Source of the DNA: an uncultured Lachnospiraceae bacterium
GTDB taxonomy: Bacteria > Bacillota > Clostridia > Lachnospirales > Lachnospiraceae
DNA length: 64,000 nt
Assembly (NCBI GenBank): GCA_947626795.1
Contig: CANQTH010000005.1
Span: 1 to 64,000, forward strand
Direction: 5' to 3'
The position numbers were made by a program, and so were the translations under genes. The notes below the pieces were generated by a model, which saw only the letters and a program-made list of their open reading frames with translations, was not told the DNA's origin and made no database searches. Shown one piece after another: positions 16,280-26,406 of this stretch (positions are counted from its first letter, which is position 1; the number at the start of each line of letters is the position of its first letter).

Positions 16280-17896
16280 TTATTTTGTCTTTAACCGCAT
16301 TTTTGACGACCATTTTCCATATACCGTTTTTGACCCGGACTTCTTAAATGCGCGGATCTGAACATAATAATTTTTCTTCCGGCTCAGCTTCTTGATCGTC
16401 ACCTTGCTCTTTGAGCCTCCGCTTATCTTCTTCGTCTTCACGCCCTTATTCATGGCTTTTGCCTTGCTGTACCGGATCTGGTAGCCGGACGCGTTTGAGA
16501 CTGTCGACCACTGCAGCTTTAACGATCCCTTTCCCGTTGAAGACCACACGTACAAATACCCCTGATCTAATTTCAGCGTCGGCGTATAGTCCGTTTTATA
16601 AGAATGTCCGCAGGCCTCGCACTTATGCAGAGTGTACCCTTTCGCAAAATAGGTCGCGTCTTTCCAGGATGTCTGATATGTCTCATGCGGGCAGTTCTTT
16701 TGGGTCAGGTACTCCGCCTTTACCGTATAATTCCCGGTATAGAAATTCCTGTAGTTGCTATATCTCTGTATCGCAAGGTAATATGTCCCTTTTTCCAAGG
16801 AGGTCAGACGTGTATAGGAAATCCGATTTGTCACAGAATTCCAGTCCGGACAATCTGACCAGATTTCCTCTCCTTTGCTGTCAAATAATTTTATGTATGT
16901 GCATTCGATCGATGCATTGACGCTGATCTTCAGCGACTTCTTTGACGGTATCGTGAATTTGTAAAAATCCTTCTCGTCGTTGAGCGCAATCTGCCCCGTA
17001 TAAGACTTTCCCAACGCCATGGCGGACGCCGTCCCCACGGTGTTGTTGCTCCCGCCGTTTGTCTCCCCATAAGATTCATTGGAAGGCGTAAAGCGCAGCG
17101 AGAAGCTGTATTTCCCATAATTGTGATAGTATACGTTCGTCGAGATATAATAAGTCCCTCTCGTAAGCTGCAGTTCCTCGTCAACCGTGATATTTTCCGT
17201 CGTTGAGTTCCAGCTTGGGCTATCGTACAGCAATTCCTCCCCGTTTTCATCATACAGATTCCATTCCATGTCCTCCATATGATAGAACGTGGCGTTAAAA
17301 TTTATTTTCCCGGATCTGTCCAGTGTGAACTTCCAAAAATCCTTTTCATCGTTCAGCGCCAACTGCGCATTGCATACCTGTCCGCCTGTCCCAACGGTAT
17401 TGGCGGAAGCGATGCTGTTGTTTGAGCCGCCGTTTGTCTCCTGGAACGTCTCGTCCGACGACGTCAGCTCTATCTTAAAATTGTAATCCCCAAAACAGCT
17501 CCCATAATATTTTTCCATGCAGAAATAATACGTCCCTGACGTCAGGTAAAACGTCTGGTCAATCGGTATGAGTTCCGACGTGCTGTTCCAGCGCAGGTCG
17601 TCGCTCCAAAGCTCCTGCGCGTCCTCGTCATACAAGGCCATGTAGATATATTCCATATATGCCGTCCCTGTGACCTGGATCTTCCCGGAGGAAGGCAGCG
17701 TAAATTTGTAATACTGCCCCTCCTCCCCGTTTTCTGTCAACGTCCCGTTTTGCGTCTGCCCCAGGACATATGCTGTCACGTTTGAGATATCCGCCGCGTT
17801 CGCATTCAGTCCGCCTATAAGGATCACAGCGAATGCCGCCAGCGCAGCCGCCATGCTGGCTATGGCCTTTCTCCCAATCTGAATCTTTCTTTCCAT
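16280..17896 (-). CDS. secreted protein with three PPC-like repeats and a Fn3-like C-terminal domain
   Basis: ATG 17896 follows GGAGGAAAAG; the GTG at 17911 overlaps that ribosome site. The 538-residue product has a signal peptide (cleavage near ANA-AD, about residue 34) and three repeats of about 120 residues. Each repeat has YKFTLP/FWKFTLD, a LYDE segment, W-N-S and a GTYY strand, the pattern of bacterial pre-peptidase C-terminal domains. After a CPH...CEACGHS zinc-like segment comes a Fn3-like domain (KLQWSTVSNASGYQIRYS ... YYVQIRAFK). No anchor is seen. It is probably a secreted surface-associated binding protein. Confidence 0.75.
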   Translation of the reverse strand: MERKIQIGRKAIASMAAALAAFAVILIGGLNANAADISNVTAYVLGQTQNGTLTENGEEGQYYKFTLPSSGKIQVTGTAYMEYIYMALYDEDAQELWSDDLRWNSTSELIPIDQTFYLTSGTYYFCMEKYYGSCFGDYNFKIELTSSDETFQETNGGSNNSIASANTVGTGGQVCNAQLALNDEKDFWKFTLDRSGKINFNATFYHMEDMEWNLYDENGEELLYDSPSWNSTTENITVDEELQLTRGTYYISTNVYYHNYGKYSFSLRFTPSNESYGETNGGSNNTVGTASAMALGKSYTGQIALNDEKDFYKFTIPSKKSLKISVNASIECTYIKLFDSKGEEIWSDCPDWNSVTNRISYTRLTSLEKGTYYLAIQRYSNYRNFYTGNYTVKAEYLTQKNCPHETYQTSWKDATYFAKGYTLHKCEACGHSYKTDYTPTLKLDQGYLYVWSSTGKGSLKLQWSTVSNASGYQIRYSKAKAMNKGVKTKKISGGSKSKVTIKKLSRKKNYYVQIRAFKKSGSKTVYGKWSSKMRLKTK

Positions 17897-18017
17897 CTTC
17901 TTTTCCTCCACTTCTTACAAAATTGCCCTATCGTTCATTTCTTACCATCTGGATCACTCGTTTCTTCCCAAAATTCCATATATGGCATACCCTCTTAAAT
18001 CCACACCACCGACCTTC

Positions 18018-19709
18018 CTATACATGAAATACAAATTCTTCATTTCCCAACCGTATTCTGGTATTAGGTTCTAATTTTACCGCCGTTCCGCTCATGATCA
18101 TCTGCTCATTTACATATGTATGGTTTGTGGAATTTGTATCCTCAATATAGTAACCATCTTCCCGCCGCATGATATTTGCATGGCTTCTGCTAATAGCTGG
18201 ATTATCACTTATGAAATAATCCACATAATTCCTCTCCTTCCCGATCCGGAATAGCGGCTTATCGATCACGATCTGCTCCCGGCTGCGTACCCTAGTAAGA
18301 TATGGCAGCATACCTGCTCCTGGATTCCCCTGAGAAAGCACGGTAGTTTCCCCAGCCTGGCTCTTAAGCACAGTAGTTTCCCCAATCTGCCCAAAATCCC
18401 CCCATGGATAGGGATTCCCCATGGCATTTCCCATCCCTCCCTGATTCAAATTCTGCCCTTTCTTGACCTGCCCCTCATCCGGCATCTGCATCATAGGCGG
18501 ATTTTGCAAAATTTTCGGATTCTTATTTTGTTGCCACATATTTTGCTGCATATCTTGCATCCCGCCTATTGCCGGAATGGGATAGCCTGCTTCCTGCATT
18601 TCCACTTCTGAACCGCTTTTTTTCTTTCCAAAAAAAGAAAAATGGCTTTTATGCGCTTCCTTTGCTGATTTTTCTTTCCCGTGCTTTTCCTTCTTTTTGC
18701 TTTTCCCGCCCGGAACAGGAAAGGCGTCTCCTGTTCCAGGAACCGCGAACCCCACTGCTTCCTCCGCCGTATTCTCCTGTTTCTGATTCATTTTCATATT
18801 TTCTTGAAATGGAATGTTCCCCATATTGTGAGATACTGGATCCGGCATATTTCCAGCCTCCCCTTGGGCAGGCTGCATCCACATATTCTCTTGATCCGGT
18901 TTTGAGCCAAATCCATCCTTCTTTTTCACCATCCCCTGATTGCTTTCCAGCGCAGGAGGTTTGGGGATATCCCCCATCTTTTCCATATTCTTCCACTGGG
19001 CAGGCGGCTTCGGCGCGCTTCCGGCTTTACTTGCCCCCGGCATATTCTCACGTATGGGCGGTATCGGCTTAGATACCTTTCCTTCCTTTGCATGCAATAC
19101 TTCTACTGGAAGTTTATTCAAAAATTTTGTTTCCATTGGCTGAGAAGGCGTTATGATCTCTTCCATCAGCCCCACGACTAACTGGCGGAAATCCACCAGG
19201 GAAAATTGCCCATTGCTGTTCAAATACCCGACAATCTTGGCAAAATAATCCCCATTCTCCTTCACGTCAAATTGCGTGCAAAACATGATATCCTTAAAAA
19301 AGCTCCGAACATCCGCCGTTTTTTCCTGCCTGTCCAAAATTGGCACGCATATCAGCTCGGCTTCCATCGTGGAAACATCAACGAATATATAATCCCGCTG
19401 CAATAATAGAGTGGATATGTCTATCATATAATCTTCCGCCATCAATATGCCATCCAACAAGGAAGAAAATACGCTCAGCAATCTGCTCCGATTGACCGTT
19501 CCTGTAAAAAACTGCCGCAAAGATACCTTAGACGATATGTTATATTTCAAAAATTTCTGATCATCTAACTGATTGTATATCGTCGGGGCAATTCCATTGA
19601 TCTTATTATTTACGATCATGCCCAGGCTCAATGTATCCAACTGATCCGCAGCTTGGATCTGATACACCAGATATGTGTTCCCACCTTGCGTCTCTCTTGT
19701 AAAATCCAT
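18018..19709 (-). CDS. DUF6382-FHA protein
   Basis: ATG 19709 follows AGGAG by seven bases, while the ATG at 19715 is too close to it. The 563-residue protein has an N-terminal DUF6382-like domain (about 1-190, TRETQGGNTYLVYQI start), a long Met/Gln/Pro/Lys-rich linker and a C-terminal FHA domain (RIGKERNYVDYFI, SRSHA, NSTNHTYVN). FHA domains read phosphothreonine. Two ETTVL motifs sit just before the FHA domain and resemble phosphorylatable FHA targets. The protein lies at the 3' end of the Tad pilus genes and may link kinase signalling to the machine. Confidence 0.85.
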   Translation of the reverse strand: MDFTRETQGGNTYLVYQIQAADQLDTLSLGMIVNNKINGIAPTIYNQLDDQKFLKYNISSKVSLRQFFTGTVNRSRLLSVFSSLLDGILMAEDYMIDISTLLLQRDYIFVDVSTMEAELICVPILDRQEKTADVRSFFKDIMFCTQFDVKENGDYFAKIVGYLNSNGQFSLVDFRQLVVGLMEEIITPSQPMETKFLNKLPVEVLHAKEGKVSKPIPPIRENMPGASKAGSAPKPPAQWKNMEKMGDIPKPPALESNQGMVKKKDGFGSKPDQENMWMQPAQGEAGNMPDPVSHNMGNIPFQENMKMNQKQENTAEEAVGFAVPGTGDAFPVPGGKSKKKEKHGKEKSAKEAHKSHFSFFGKKKSGSEVEMQEAGYPIPAIGGMQDMQQNMWQQNKNPKILQNPPMMQMPDEGQVKKGQNLNQGGMGNAMGNPYPWGDFGQIGETTVLKSQAGETTVLSQGNPGAGMLPYLTRVRSREQIVIDKPLFRIGKERNYVDYFISDNPAISRSHANIMRREDGYYIEDTNSTNHTYVNEQMIMSGTAVKLEPNTRIRLGNEEFVFHV

Positions 19710-19722
19710 CTTCATTCTCCTA

Positions 19723-21021
19723 TCAATAATTGTTTCTATATAATTTTAGCAATACCCAATTCATTCCCTTTTGCACCAACACGCTTCCGTCGCTAAAATC
19801 CTTCGCATCCTCAAACTGAGGCTCGATCGCCATCTTCCCATCCACATTGATAAATCCCCACTCTCCATTTTGCTTCACCGCCGCATATTCATTGCAAAAA
19901 GAACGTGCATCCTCATATTGCGGCTCAATTGCCATTTTCCCCTCTTTATCCATAAATCCCCATTTCCCATTTCTTTCTACCGCCGCCAAGGAATCCGATA
20001 CCGTAAACCCTTTCGTCCCTTCTACTTCTTCTTTCCCGATCCGATTTCCCTCTCGGTCTATCATATAATAAATCCCGTCTTCTTCCGATACCCAGATCCT
20101 TTCATTTTGGTAGGCAATGTCCCGCGCATTCAAAACAATTTCACGATATCCCTTCTTCCCTATTGTCCCAGCGCTATCCGCAAGTTTCCATACGCTTCCG
20201 TCAAACACAGCCCCAACCCCTTCATTCATCTCCGAGGCATACGCAAAATCCCCCGCTATTTTTTTTAGCTCCGTATCATAATATCCATATGTCCCGTCAC
20301 GTTTCGCCTTAAATATGTTCCCATCCAGTCTTCCTAATTCTTCTACGTTTCCCAACTTTGACACGCTTATTTTTTTATTTCCATCTGAAGTGGCGAACAT
20401 CCATCCATTCTCCGTCTTCACAGGGATCACTTCTCCATTATAAAATCCGACCTGCAAGAACCCTGACGCGCAGGCTCTCCCGCTTGCATCCAGGAGCTTC
20501 CATTCCTCATTTTTCTTTCCTGCCGCCAATCCCGAGGAAAACGTCATGGCGTCCTCATATTCTTCATATTCATAATCATATAAATATTCTATTTTCTCCA
20601 TAAGCTGCGCAAATTCTTTATTGACACACTCATTGTTCTGCGCCTTATCTCTCAATTCAAAACATTCTTCATAATCGTTTTCAGCGATATATTGGCGCAG
20701 TAAAAAATGATATCCTTCCTTTTCTTTCGGGAATTTATCCACAAGGTTCTCTCCCCAGCTCACGGCGTCGCTTACCATTTCCGCCTCGCTAAGCATTTCT
20801 CCCACTTCCAACTCCACAGAAAAATCATCCTGAATCTCCATTACCGCCTGGTAATGCGTGAGGGCGTCCTGAATTACGCCGTCTTCCCTGCATTCTCGCG
20901 CCAACTTTAAATTTTCCTTCACGCTCTTTTGCTTTTGCGCAGCCGCATCATACGTGTTATACACACCCAACGCCATCAATAAAACCAGCGCGAGCGGGAT
21001 TAAATTTTTATAATTTTTCAT
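19723..21021 (-). CDS. WG-repeat protein with N-terminal membrane segment
   Basis: ATG 21021 follows GGAGG by five bases. The 432-residue protein has an N-terminal hydrophobic segment (LIPLALVLLMALGVYN), a helical TPR-like part (about 40-160, ARECREDGVIQDALTHYQ) and WG (KWGF) repeats at the end: NGKWGFMDKEGKMAIEPQY, then a second copy with GEWGFINVDGKMAIEPQF. WG repeats form beta structures of unknown ligand. It lies between the prepilin peptidase and the DUF6382-FHA gene, with short gaps (9 and 13 bases). Confidence 0.85.
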   Translation of the reverse strand: MKNYKNLIPLALVLLMALGVYNTYDAAAQKQKSVKENLKLARECREDGVIQDALTHYQAVMEIQDDFSVELEVGEMLSEAEMVSDAVSWGENLVDKFPKEKEGYHFLLRQYIAENDYEECFELRDKAQNNECVNKEFAQLMEKIEYLYDYEYEEYEDAMTFSSGLAAGKKNEEWKLLDASGRACASGFLQVGFYNGEVIPVKTENGWMFATSDGNKKISVSKLGNVEELGRLDGNIFKAKRDGTYGYYDTELKKIAGDFAYASEMNEGVGAVFDGSVWKLADSAGTIGKKGYREIVLNARDIAYQNERIWVSEEDGIYYMIDREGNRIGKEEVEGTKGFTVSDSLAAVERNGKWGFMDKEGKMAIEPQYEDARSFCNEYAAVKQNGEWGFINVDGKMAIEPQFEDAKDFSDGSVLVQKGMNWVLLKLYRNNY

Positions 21022-21030
21022 CTTTTCCTC

Positions 21031-21678
21031 CTACATTCCTGTTAAAAATACAGACAAATATGTTCCGATCAACGCAGCCGGGGCAAAAGGCAGATCATCT
21101 TTTCTCCCCTTTTTTCGCAGGACAAGCAAGATCAAAGCAAAGAAAAACATCAGGATAAAAGACAGCAAGAGCGCGTTCATCATGCTTGAAAGTCCCAGAT
21201 ATAACCCCATTACCATAAACAGCTTAATATCTCCCATGCCAATGCTGTTTTTCATGACCAGCAAAAATATGGCGCAGACTAAGAAGATCCCAATTGCCCC
21301 AAGGGCTTCCAAGATCAAGTTCTGAACCGCCGCATCCCATTCAAGCGCAAACTCCGCCGCTGTCACTACGGCCCAATAACCCACGCTTTCCGCCAGAAGC
21401 CGATTCGGGATGATCTTCTCTTTAAGATCCACATATGCCGCCACAAATAGGGCAGACACGCACGCTGTCCTCTTTCCCTGCGACAATATCCCTTCTCCAT
21501 CCGGTTCCCCTATAAGCCTCCCTGCCAGAACCAACAGCAAAACTTCGCTCAAAAGCACATATGCCAGAAATATTTTTTTCTCTTTCTCCTGCCCCTCCCT
21601 CAACACCTTTTCCCTGCACGTCCAAAATTGGAACGCCAACAGGATCATCGGCAGCGCCGCAACACTAAAAATCCTCAT
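21031..21678 (-). CDS. A24 prepilin peptidase
   Basis: A polytopic aspartic protease that cuts prepilins before assembly. Both catalytic motifs are present: AYVDLKEKIIPN and GMGDIKL. The 215-residue form from ATG 21678 is preferred, because its ATGA overlaps the TadE stop and GGGGA precedes it; ATG 21708 would add ten polar residues. It lacks the N-terminal methyltransferase domain, as in TadV/CpaA types. About six membrane spans are expected. The likely substrates are the Flp1 and TadE-like proteins encoded nearby. Confidence 0.92.
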   Translation of the reverse strand: MRIFSVAALPMILLAFQFWTCREKVLREGQEKEKKIFLAYVLLSEVLLLVLAGRLIGEPDGEGILSQGKRTACVSALFVAAYVDLKEKIIPNRLLAESVGYWAVVTAAEFALEWDAAVQNLILEALGAIGIFLVCAIFLLVMKNSIGMGDIKLFMVMGLYLGLSSMMNALLLSFILMFFFALILLVLRKKGRKDDLPFAPAALIGTYLSVFLTGM

Positions 21679-22331
21679 TCTGTTCCCCACGCTTTCGTTT
21701 TCGCGCATTGCGTAAAATGAAATTTCACATTAATGCCCAACAACTTCACCACTTCCACGTCATAATCCGCAACGATCTGAATATCTCCTGTCCCGCCCGG
21801 CATAAATTTCGTTCCATTGAAATTTAGATTCTTAATATGCAGCCGCTTTATATATTCCTCCCCGGAGACAGCCCCATTGGTAAAACGCGTTTTTGCCATC
21901 TGTTTTACGATCAATTCTGCCGCCTCCGCTTCGACCTTAGAGATCGCGGCGTCTCCTAACATACTAAGAAAGCTGGAACGCAATTCCTCGTCGCCCGCTA
22001 AATTCTGCCCAAGCTCAGACGCCTTTGTTATAAAATCGATCCCTTCATCCTGGGACAATACGGTATCCACTGCTTCCTTGGCCGTCCCGCCTCTCTTATG
22101 CACATCATTGTGCTTTTGCGCAAGCCCTGTCACATTGCATAAATAAGAGTACTTGGAAAATTCCTTTGCCGATTCATTGATAAACGTCCCCATTTTCGAC
22201 TGTGCCGTGCAAATATTGATAATGGACAAAAGCGTCAGGATCGCAAACATGAAGATTGGAAGCGACAAGGTAGCCTCCACGATGATCGCCCCGCTTTCTT
22301 TTTCCCGCAAATGCTTTTTCATCTCATGCAT
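21675..22331 (-). CDS. TadE-like pseudopilin
   Basis: The 218-residue protein starts with a charged segment and then GAIIVEATLSLPIFMFAIL (about 14-32), the TadE signature of Gly, Glu and a hydrophobic stretch cut by prepilin peptidase. The rest is a soluble domain with a C-terminal part (KFHFTQCAKTKAWGTE). TadE-type proteins are minor pilins of the tight-adherence machine. ATG 22331 follows GGAGGAAAGATC. The downstream peptidase gene overlaps it by 4 bases. Confidence 0.88.
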   Translation of the reverse strand: MHEMKKHLREKESGAIIVEATLSLPIFMFAILTLLSIINICTAQSKMGTFINESAKEFSKYSYLCNVTGLAQKHNDVHKRGGTAKEAVDTVLSQDEGIDFITKASELGQNLAGDEELRSSFLSMLGDAAISKVEAEAAELIVKQMAKTRFTNGAVSGEEYIKRLHIKNLNFNGTKFMPGGTGDIQIVADYDVEVVKLLGINVKFHFTQCAKTKAWGTE

Positions 22332-22346
22332 GATCTTTCCTCCTGC

Positions 22347-25300
22347 CTAATACCCACGGATTCCTTCGTATTTGATCTTACACCAATCCAGTTCCTTCAA
22401 CACATCGACCCGGTTGTCTGTCTCATTGCGCACCAGCGGCAAATCCAGCATCAGCGGTTTTACCCGCACATTAGATTCCAATTTAAAATACGCAATGGAT
22501 TTTTCAAGGGAATACCCGTCGTCCTTCACGATCTGATAACGCATATTCGCCTGCACGACATCGGCTGTCCTGGCGTATATCCCGTAGGAAGAGCTTTCAT
22601 TAAACAATTTCAAGAATAAAAATACCTTTAAATAATCGCTGTACTGAAATTTTATTTTCAATCCTTTAAAGCCATCATTCCCGGATTTTTTCCCGCTTTT
22701 CGCAACATCCGAGATGTTATCGTCAATTTTCTCCTCAATGCCATCCATGGAAAAATCCACAAACAGATCCCCTTTTCCCTTCACCAGAAGCACGGGAATC
22801 CCCGCCTTCAGATATAGGATGTCACAGCCCGTCTCCATGATCGTAAGCGCTAAGATGACCGCCAACTTCACCAACGCCGCAGGGATCACCCCATAAGTCG
22901 CGGCGCTGATCCCCGTCGCGAGCGTATCCAATATGCTATCATTCCAATACGACGTAAATTCCGCTGGAAGATTCAATGCATACCGCAGCAGGAAGATCCT
23001 CGCATATGCCTCTTCTTTATTTTTTTGGTTCGCGCCGCCGTATAAGATATATTCCACTTCATTCTGATACGACCAATTATTCCCGCTGCTTATCATATGG
23101 TTTGTCAGGGATTTATTGTATGTATCCGTCACTTCCTCTGACTCCCAGTCATCCTGCACCAGGGCGTATTCTTGAGGATAATTTGCAGCCGTGACGGAAT
23201 CTTTGTCGGTGCAAAGCGAATATTTCCCTTCATTCTCATATGTGTCATAACTGAACATCGACATGATATAATCCAGGGAATACAGATCGTCCCTCGCCCG
23301 AACGCCCAGATCCAGCAAGGTTCCCCCTAAATCTGTGCAAAAACTTTTCGTAAATTCTGCAACTTTCTGAATCGCGCTTTCTGTATGCGTTCCGGCAATG
23401 CTCGCCCCATATGCCGCAGAAGGCAGAGGAGAAACTCCTGAAATCTCATTTGTATTCGTGGAATTGCTGCTGGTATCCACTTGGTCATCTTTATTTTCCT
23501 TTATCGCTTTGTATCTGTCATATTCCCCCTTTTTTTCATCATACTCGCTTTGATTGCTCTCGTAATTCTTAAAATGCTCCATCAGCCACGCATAGAGCGA
23601 CGGCGTATTTACCCTTTTCATATCCGGGTTATTGCTGTCATTTACTGTCTCTGACACCTGCGCCCCCTGGATCGCGCTGCTATGCTCGTTCACATATCCG
23701 TTCAATTCTGATTCCACATGACTGATCCTGCCATTATCTATCCCTGATTTTTCCTTAAACTTGCTCAGGCTGTCAATTTCGATGATCGACGTCCCATTAT
23801 ATTTACAGGACTTTATCATCTCAAGATAAGAAGAAAACAGGCTCTTGATCTGCCCGATCCTGTCTAACAGCTCATCAATCTTCTCCCGGGTAAGGCTTCT
23901 CATAATCTCATTATCTGCAGAAAGCCGCTCGATCTCAGCCCTGTCTTCTGCCGCCATATCCGTATCGCTGCTGTTCGCCTGCGCGCTCCACCCGTTTTTT
24001 GACGCCTGGTAATCCGCATAATAGCGCTTGAGGTCTCTTACTTTTGTTTCTGCGCCTTCCAATACGCTGATTGCCGATTCTATCTCGTCCCTATAGCCTT
24101 GCAGGCGCGTGCTGATCTCCCGGATCTTCTGATCCGCGCCGCTCCCATCAATATTTCCGATATTGCTGCTCGATATGCTTGCGATCGTATTCCCTATGGA
24201 ATAATACTGATAAGACGGCTTAAAATAATTTCTCCTGAACTGGTCGAACTGCTGGTCTAATCCATCCCAATGCGCTTGCAGCGTATCTGTTCCCACAGCC
24301 GCTGACTCGTCATAATTCGGAAGGGTACACGCTTCGTTCATGGCGTTCTCTTCCGCATATGTCACCGCTTGTTTCAGCTTCTCATAAGCCTGGCATAATT
24401 GGTTCGCCGCAGAAGCATAGGTCTGATACCTATTGCCCTGCCCTATAATTTCCATGCACGCCCTCCAGTACTGGATATCATATGCACCGCTGCGCGACGG
24501 AATGGCCGTCAATGCGCTCTCTAAATCCTTCCTTGCCCGCTCATATGCCCGCACCCTTTCCACATAAGTTTTCATCAGGGATTCTATTTCTGAAGCCGTG
24601 GCTTTCCTGCTCTCGCTAAAAACCGCCGGAACCGTCGGGGCAACCGTGATGGCTGGAACTTGAAATACGGTAAGCCCCTCCGTATTATACAGATCCCGGA
24701 TCACTTTTTTATCTAATTCCTTATATTCGTTTTCCAAAGAGTCCAAGTACTGCTTCATGCCATTGACCGTATCTCCGCTCAAGCCTTTTTCCTCATACTC
24801 TTTTAATTTCTTATAAGCCTCTAAGGCTGTTTTCATCAGCTCGCTTTCCGCCTCATAATATGCTTCTTTCTTCTCGATCAGCTCAGCGTCCTTCTCACCG
24901 TCCTCTATTGCTTTTTTGGATTCCTTTATTTTTTTCAAGAAATCAATCGTCCCATTGATCGGGCTTCTGTACTTCATAAACTCCACAATATCTTTTTTCA
25001 TTACAGCCGCATTTGCCAGATTTCCATTTTTCACGGCAGAAATAGAAGCGGCAGAATCCCCTTCCCACGTAATTCCCAGCAAATCTACCGTTTCCTGGTC
25101 GCCGCGCAGCATATCCACGATCTGCTGCGCGACATCCCCGAGAGCCTCTCCTTCCAGGCTCTTTGATAACAGCGCCGTCTCGTAAAACTCTCCTGCCGTA
25201 TCGTAAAACTGCTCAACATCCTGGCAGGACGCAAGCAAGCCGTAAAACTCATTCAGATCCGTATCATACTGGGACATCAGCGTATTCAGCGCCAGATCTC

Positions 25301-25436
25301 CGGAAGAATTGACGACAGACTGCGCCAACTGCACCTTGCTGACATCAACAAAGATGCTTGTTATTACGATGATCGGCACCAGGATCAACACTAAAAACAC
25401 TGTAACCGCACCGTTTCTCTTCTGAAAAAATCCCAT
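22347..25436 (-). CDS. DUF5702 protein, giant TadG-like subunit
   Basis: The 1029-residue protein opens with NGAVTVFLVLILVPIIVITSI (8-28), a TadG-like membrane segment. A long extracellular part follows, with several coiled-coil stretches (for example EEYDEKKGEYDRY-like heptads near 635) and an apparent second membrane segment (ALVKLAVILALTIME). Its place between the two TadE-like genes and its N-terminus indicate a Tad-machine surface subunit. DUF5702 is found in Firmicutes Tad loci; the function is unknown. It is far larger than proteobacterial TadG. Confidence 0.85.
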   Translation of the reverse strand: MGFFQKRNGAVTVFLVLILVPIIVITSIFVDVSKVQLAQSVVNSSGDLALNTLMSQYDTDLNEFYGLLASCQDVEQFYDTAGEFYETALLSKSLEGEALGDVAQQIVDMLRGDQETVDLLGITWEGDSAASISAVKNGNLANAAVMKKDIVEFMKYRSPINGTIDFLKKIKESKKAIEDGEKDAELIEKKEAYYEAESELMKTALEAYKKLKEYEEKGLSGDTVNGMKQYLDSLENEYKELDKKVIRDLYNTEGLTVFQVPAITVAPTVPAVFSESRKATASEIESLMKTYVERVRAYERARKDLESALTAIPSRSGAYDIQYWRACMEIIGQGNRYQTYASAANQLCQAYEKLKQAVTYAEENAMNEACTLPNYDESAAVGTDTLQAHWDGLDQQFDQFRRNYFKPSYQYYSIGNTIASISSSNIGNIDGSGADQKIREISTRLQGYRDEIESAISVLEGAETKVRDLKRYYADYQASKNGWSAQANSSDTDMAAEDRAEIERLSADNEIMRSLTREKIDELLDRIGQIKSLFSSYLEMIKSCKYNGTSIIEIDSLSKFKEKSGIDNGRISHVESELNGYVNEHSSAIQGAQVSETVNDSNNPDMKRVNTPSLYAWLMEHFKNYESNQSEYDEKKGEYDRYKAIKENKDDQVDTSSNSTNTNEISGVSPLPSAAYGASIAGTHTESAIQKVAEFTKSFCTDLGGTLLDLGVRARDDLYSLDYIMSMFSYDTYENEGKYSLCTDKDSVTAANYPQEYALVQDDWESEEVTDTYNKSLTNHMISSGNNWSYQNEVEYILYGGANQKNKEEAYARIFLLRYALNLPAEFTSYWNDSILDTLATGISAATYGVIPAALVKLAVILALTIMETGCDILYLKAGIPVLLVKGKGDLFVDFSMDGIEEKIDDNISDVAKSGKKSGNDGFKGLKIKFQYSDYLKVFLFLKLFNESSSYGIYARTADVVQANMRYQIVKDDGYSLEKSIAYFKLESNVRVKPLMLDLPLVRNETDNRVDVLKELDWCKIKYEGIRGY

Positions 25437-25449
25437 TCCTTGCTTCCTC

Positions 25450-26085
25450 CTAATTCTTCATGCCGCTTCCCTGTCCGAAAAATTCCTTTACCTTGCCCAC
25501 CGCTTCTTGCACCTTGTCCTTCACGCCGCTGGACTCATAATAATCCAACACCATATCCGTGTTCCGGATAAACTCATCCGTATCTGTCGCAGATGCGATT
25601 GCCTTTGAATGGAACGCTACGGACAGCGGATCCTCGCTTCCAATAAAACGAATCGGAAATTTGATCTTATAGGTCACGTCCACCGTAAAAGTGTCATAAA
25701 ACAAGTGGTTGCCATACCCTGCCTGCGTCATAATGGAAACAGGCTCCATCCCAGCAAAAAATCCTGCCCCTACCTTCCCAAGCCGCCTTCCTGTCTCTTC
25801 CCTTATCTCATTTTCCACAGATGCGGTCTTAAACCAATAGCGGTACGGGCGGATATCCTTAAATGTCGTCGGGACTTGCCCCGATCCCTTTATCTTTTCC
25901 ATCATCGGATCCGTGTAATAAGCCGCCCCCTGCACCGCCATGATATCCGTCACTGCGTCTACCTTAGCGCTTACATAAAACATATTTCCCGCATATATCA
26001 TAAAAAAGATGACGAAGAATACAACCGGAAATACCAGCGTCGCCTCTACAACCATCACACCTTCTTCTCTTTTCCATTTGCCCAT
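25450..26085 (-). CDS. TadE-like pseudopilin (first copy)
   Basis: The 211-residue protein starts MGKWKREEGVMVVEATLVFP, the Gly-x4-Glu TadE signature followed by a hydrophobic stretch (about 10-35). The remainder is a soluble domain. It differs clearly from the second TadE-like protein at 21675, so the two are not a recent duplicate. It lies between the pilin and DUF5702 genes. Confidence 0.88.
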   Translation of the reverse strand: MGKWKREEGVMVVEATLVFPVVFFVIFFMIYAGNMFYVSAKVDAVTDIMAVQGAAYYTDPMMEKIKGSGQVPTTFKDIRPYRYWFKTASVENEIREETGRRLGKVGAGFFAGMEPVSIMTQAGYGNHLFYDTFTVDVTYKIKFPIRFIGSEDPLSVAFHSKAIASATDTDEFIRNTDMVLDYYESSGVKDKVQEAVGKVKEFFGQGSGMKN

Positions 26086-26134
26086 CTCTTACGCCCTCTT
26101 TCTGTTTTCCCAAGTGGGCCGAAGCCCACTTATG

Positions 26135-26362
26135 CTATATCTCTAGCTCACTTTTTGCTTTTCCTGTAATTCCTTGAACAAGAGTTTCAATAAGCGATTT
26201 AATCTGCTCCCTAAATATCCCCGCAAGAACGATCACAACGGCAATAATCACAACAATTGATACGATATTGACGTCTCCATCCTCCTTCCTAAAGAACTGA
26301 TTCGCTTTGCACGCAAGCCAAGTCTTTCCAGAAAAATACAGCGCATCCAACTTCTGCAACAT
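26135..26362 (-). CDS. Flp1-family type IVb pilin
   Basis: This is the likely major pilin. ATG 26362 follows GGAGG by eight bases and gives 75 residues; a TTG at 26401 has no ribosome site. The product has a hydrophilic leader (about 1-28), then a hydrophobic helix (VSIVVIIAVVIVLAGIF) after GDVNI, and a short amphipathic tail. The position (after tadC, before tadE) and length match Flp1. The Glu normally five residues after the cleavage Gly is not seen, so processing may differ from classic Flp pilins. Confidence 0.85.
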   Translation of the reverse strand: MLQKLDALYFSGKTWLACKANQFFRKEDGDVNIVSIVVIIAVVIVLAGIFREQIKSLIETLVQGITGKAKSELEI

Positions 26363-26406
26363 CTTATCCACCTCCTCTGCTGTAAATTTATATAATCCCA
26401 AATGGG

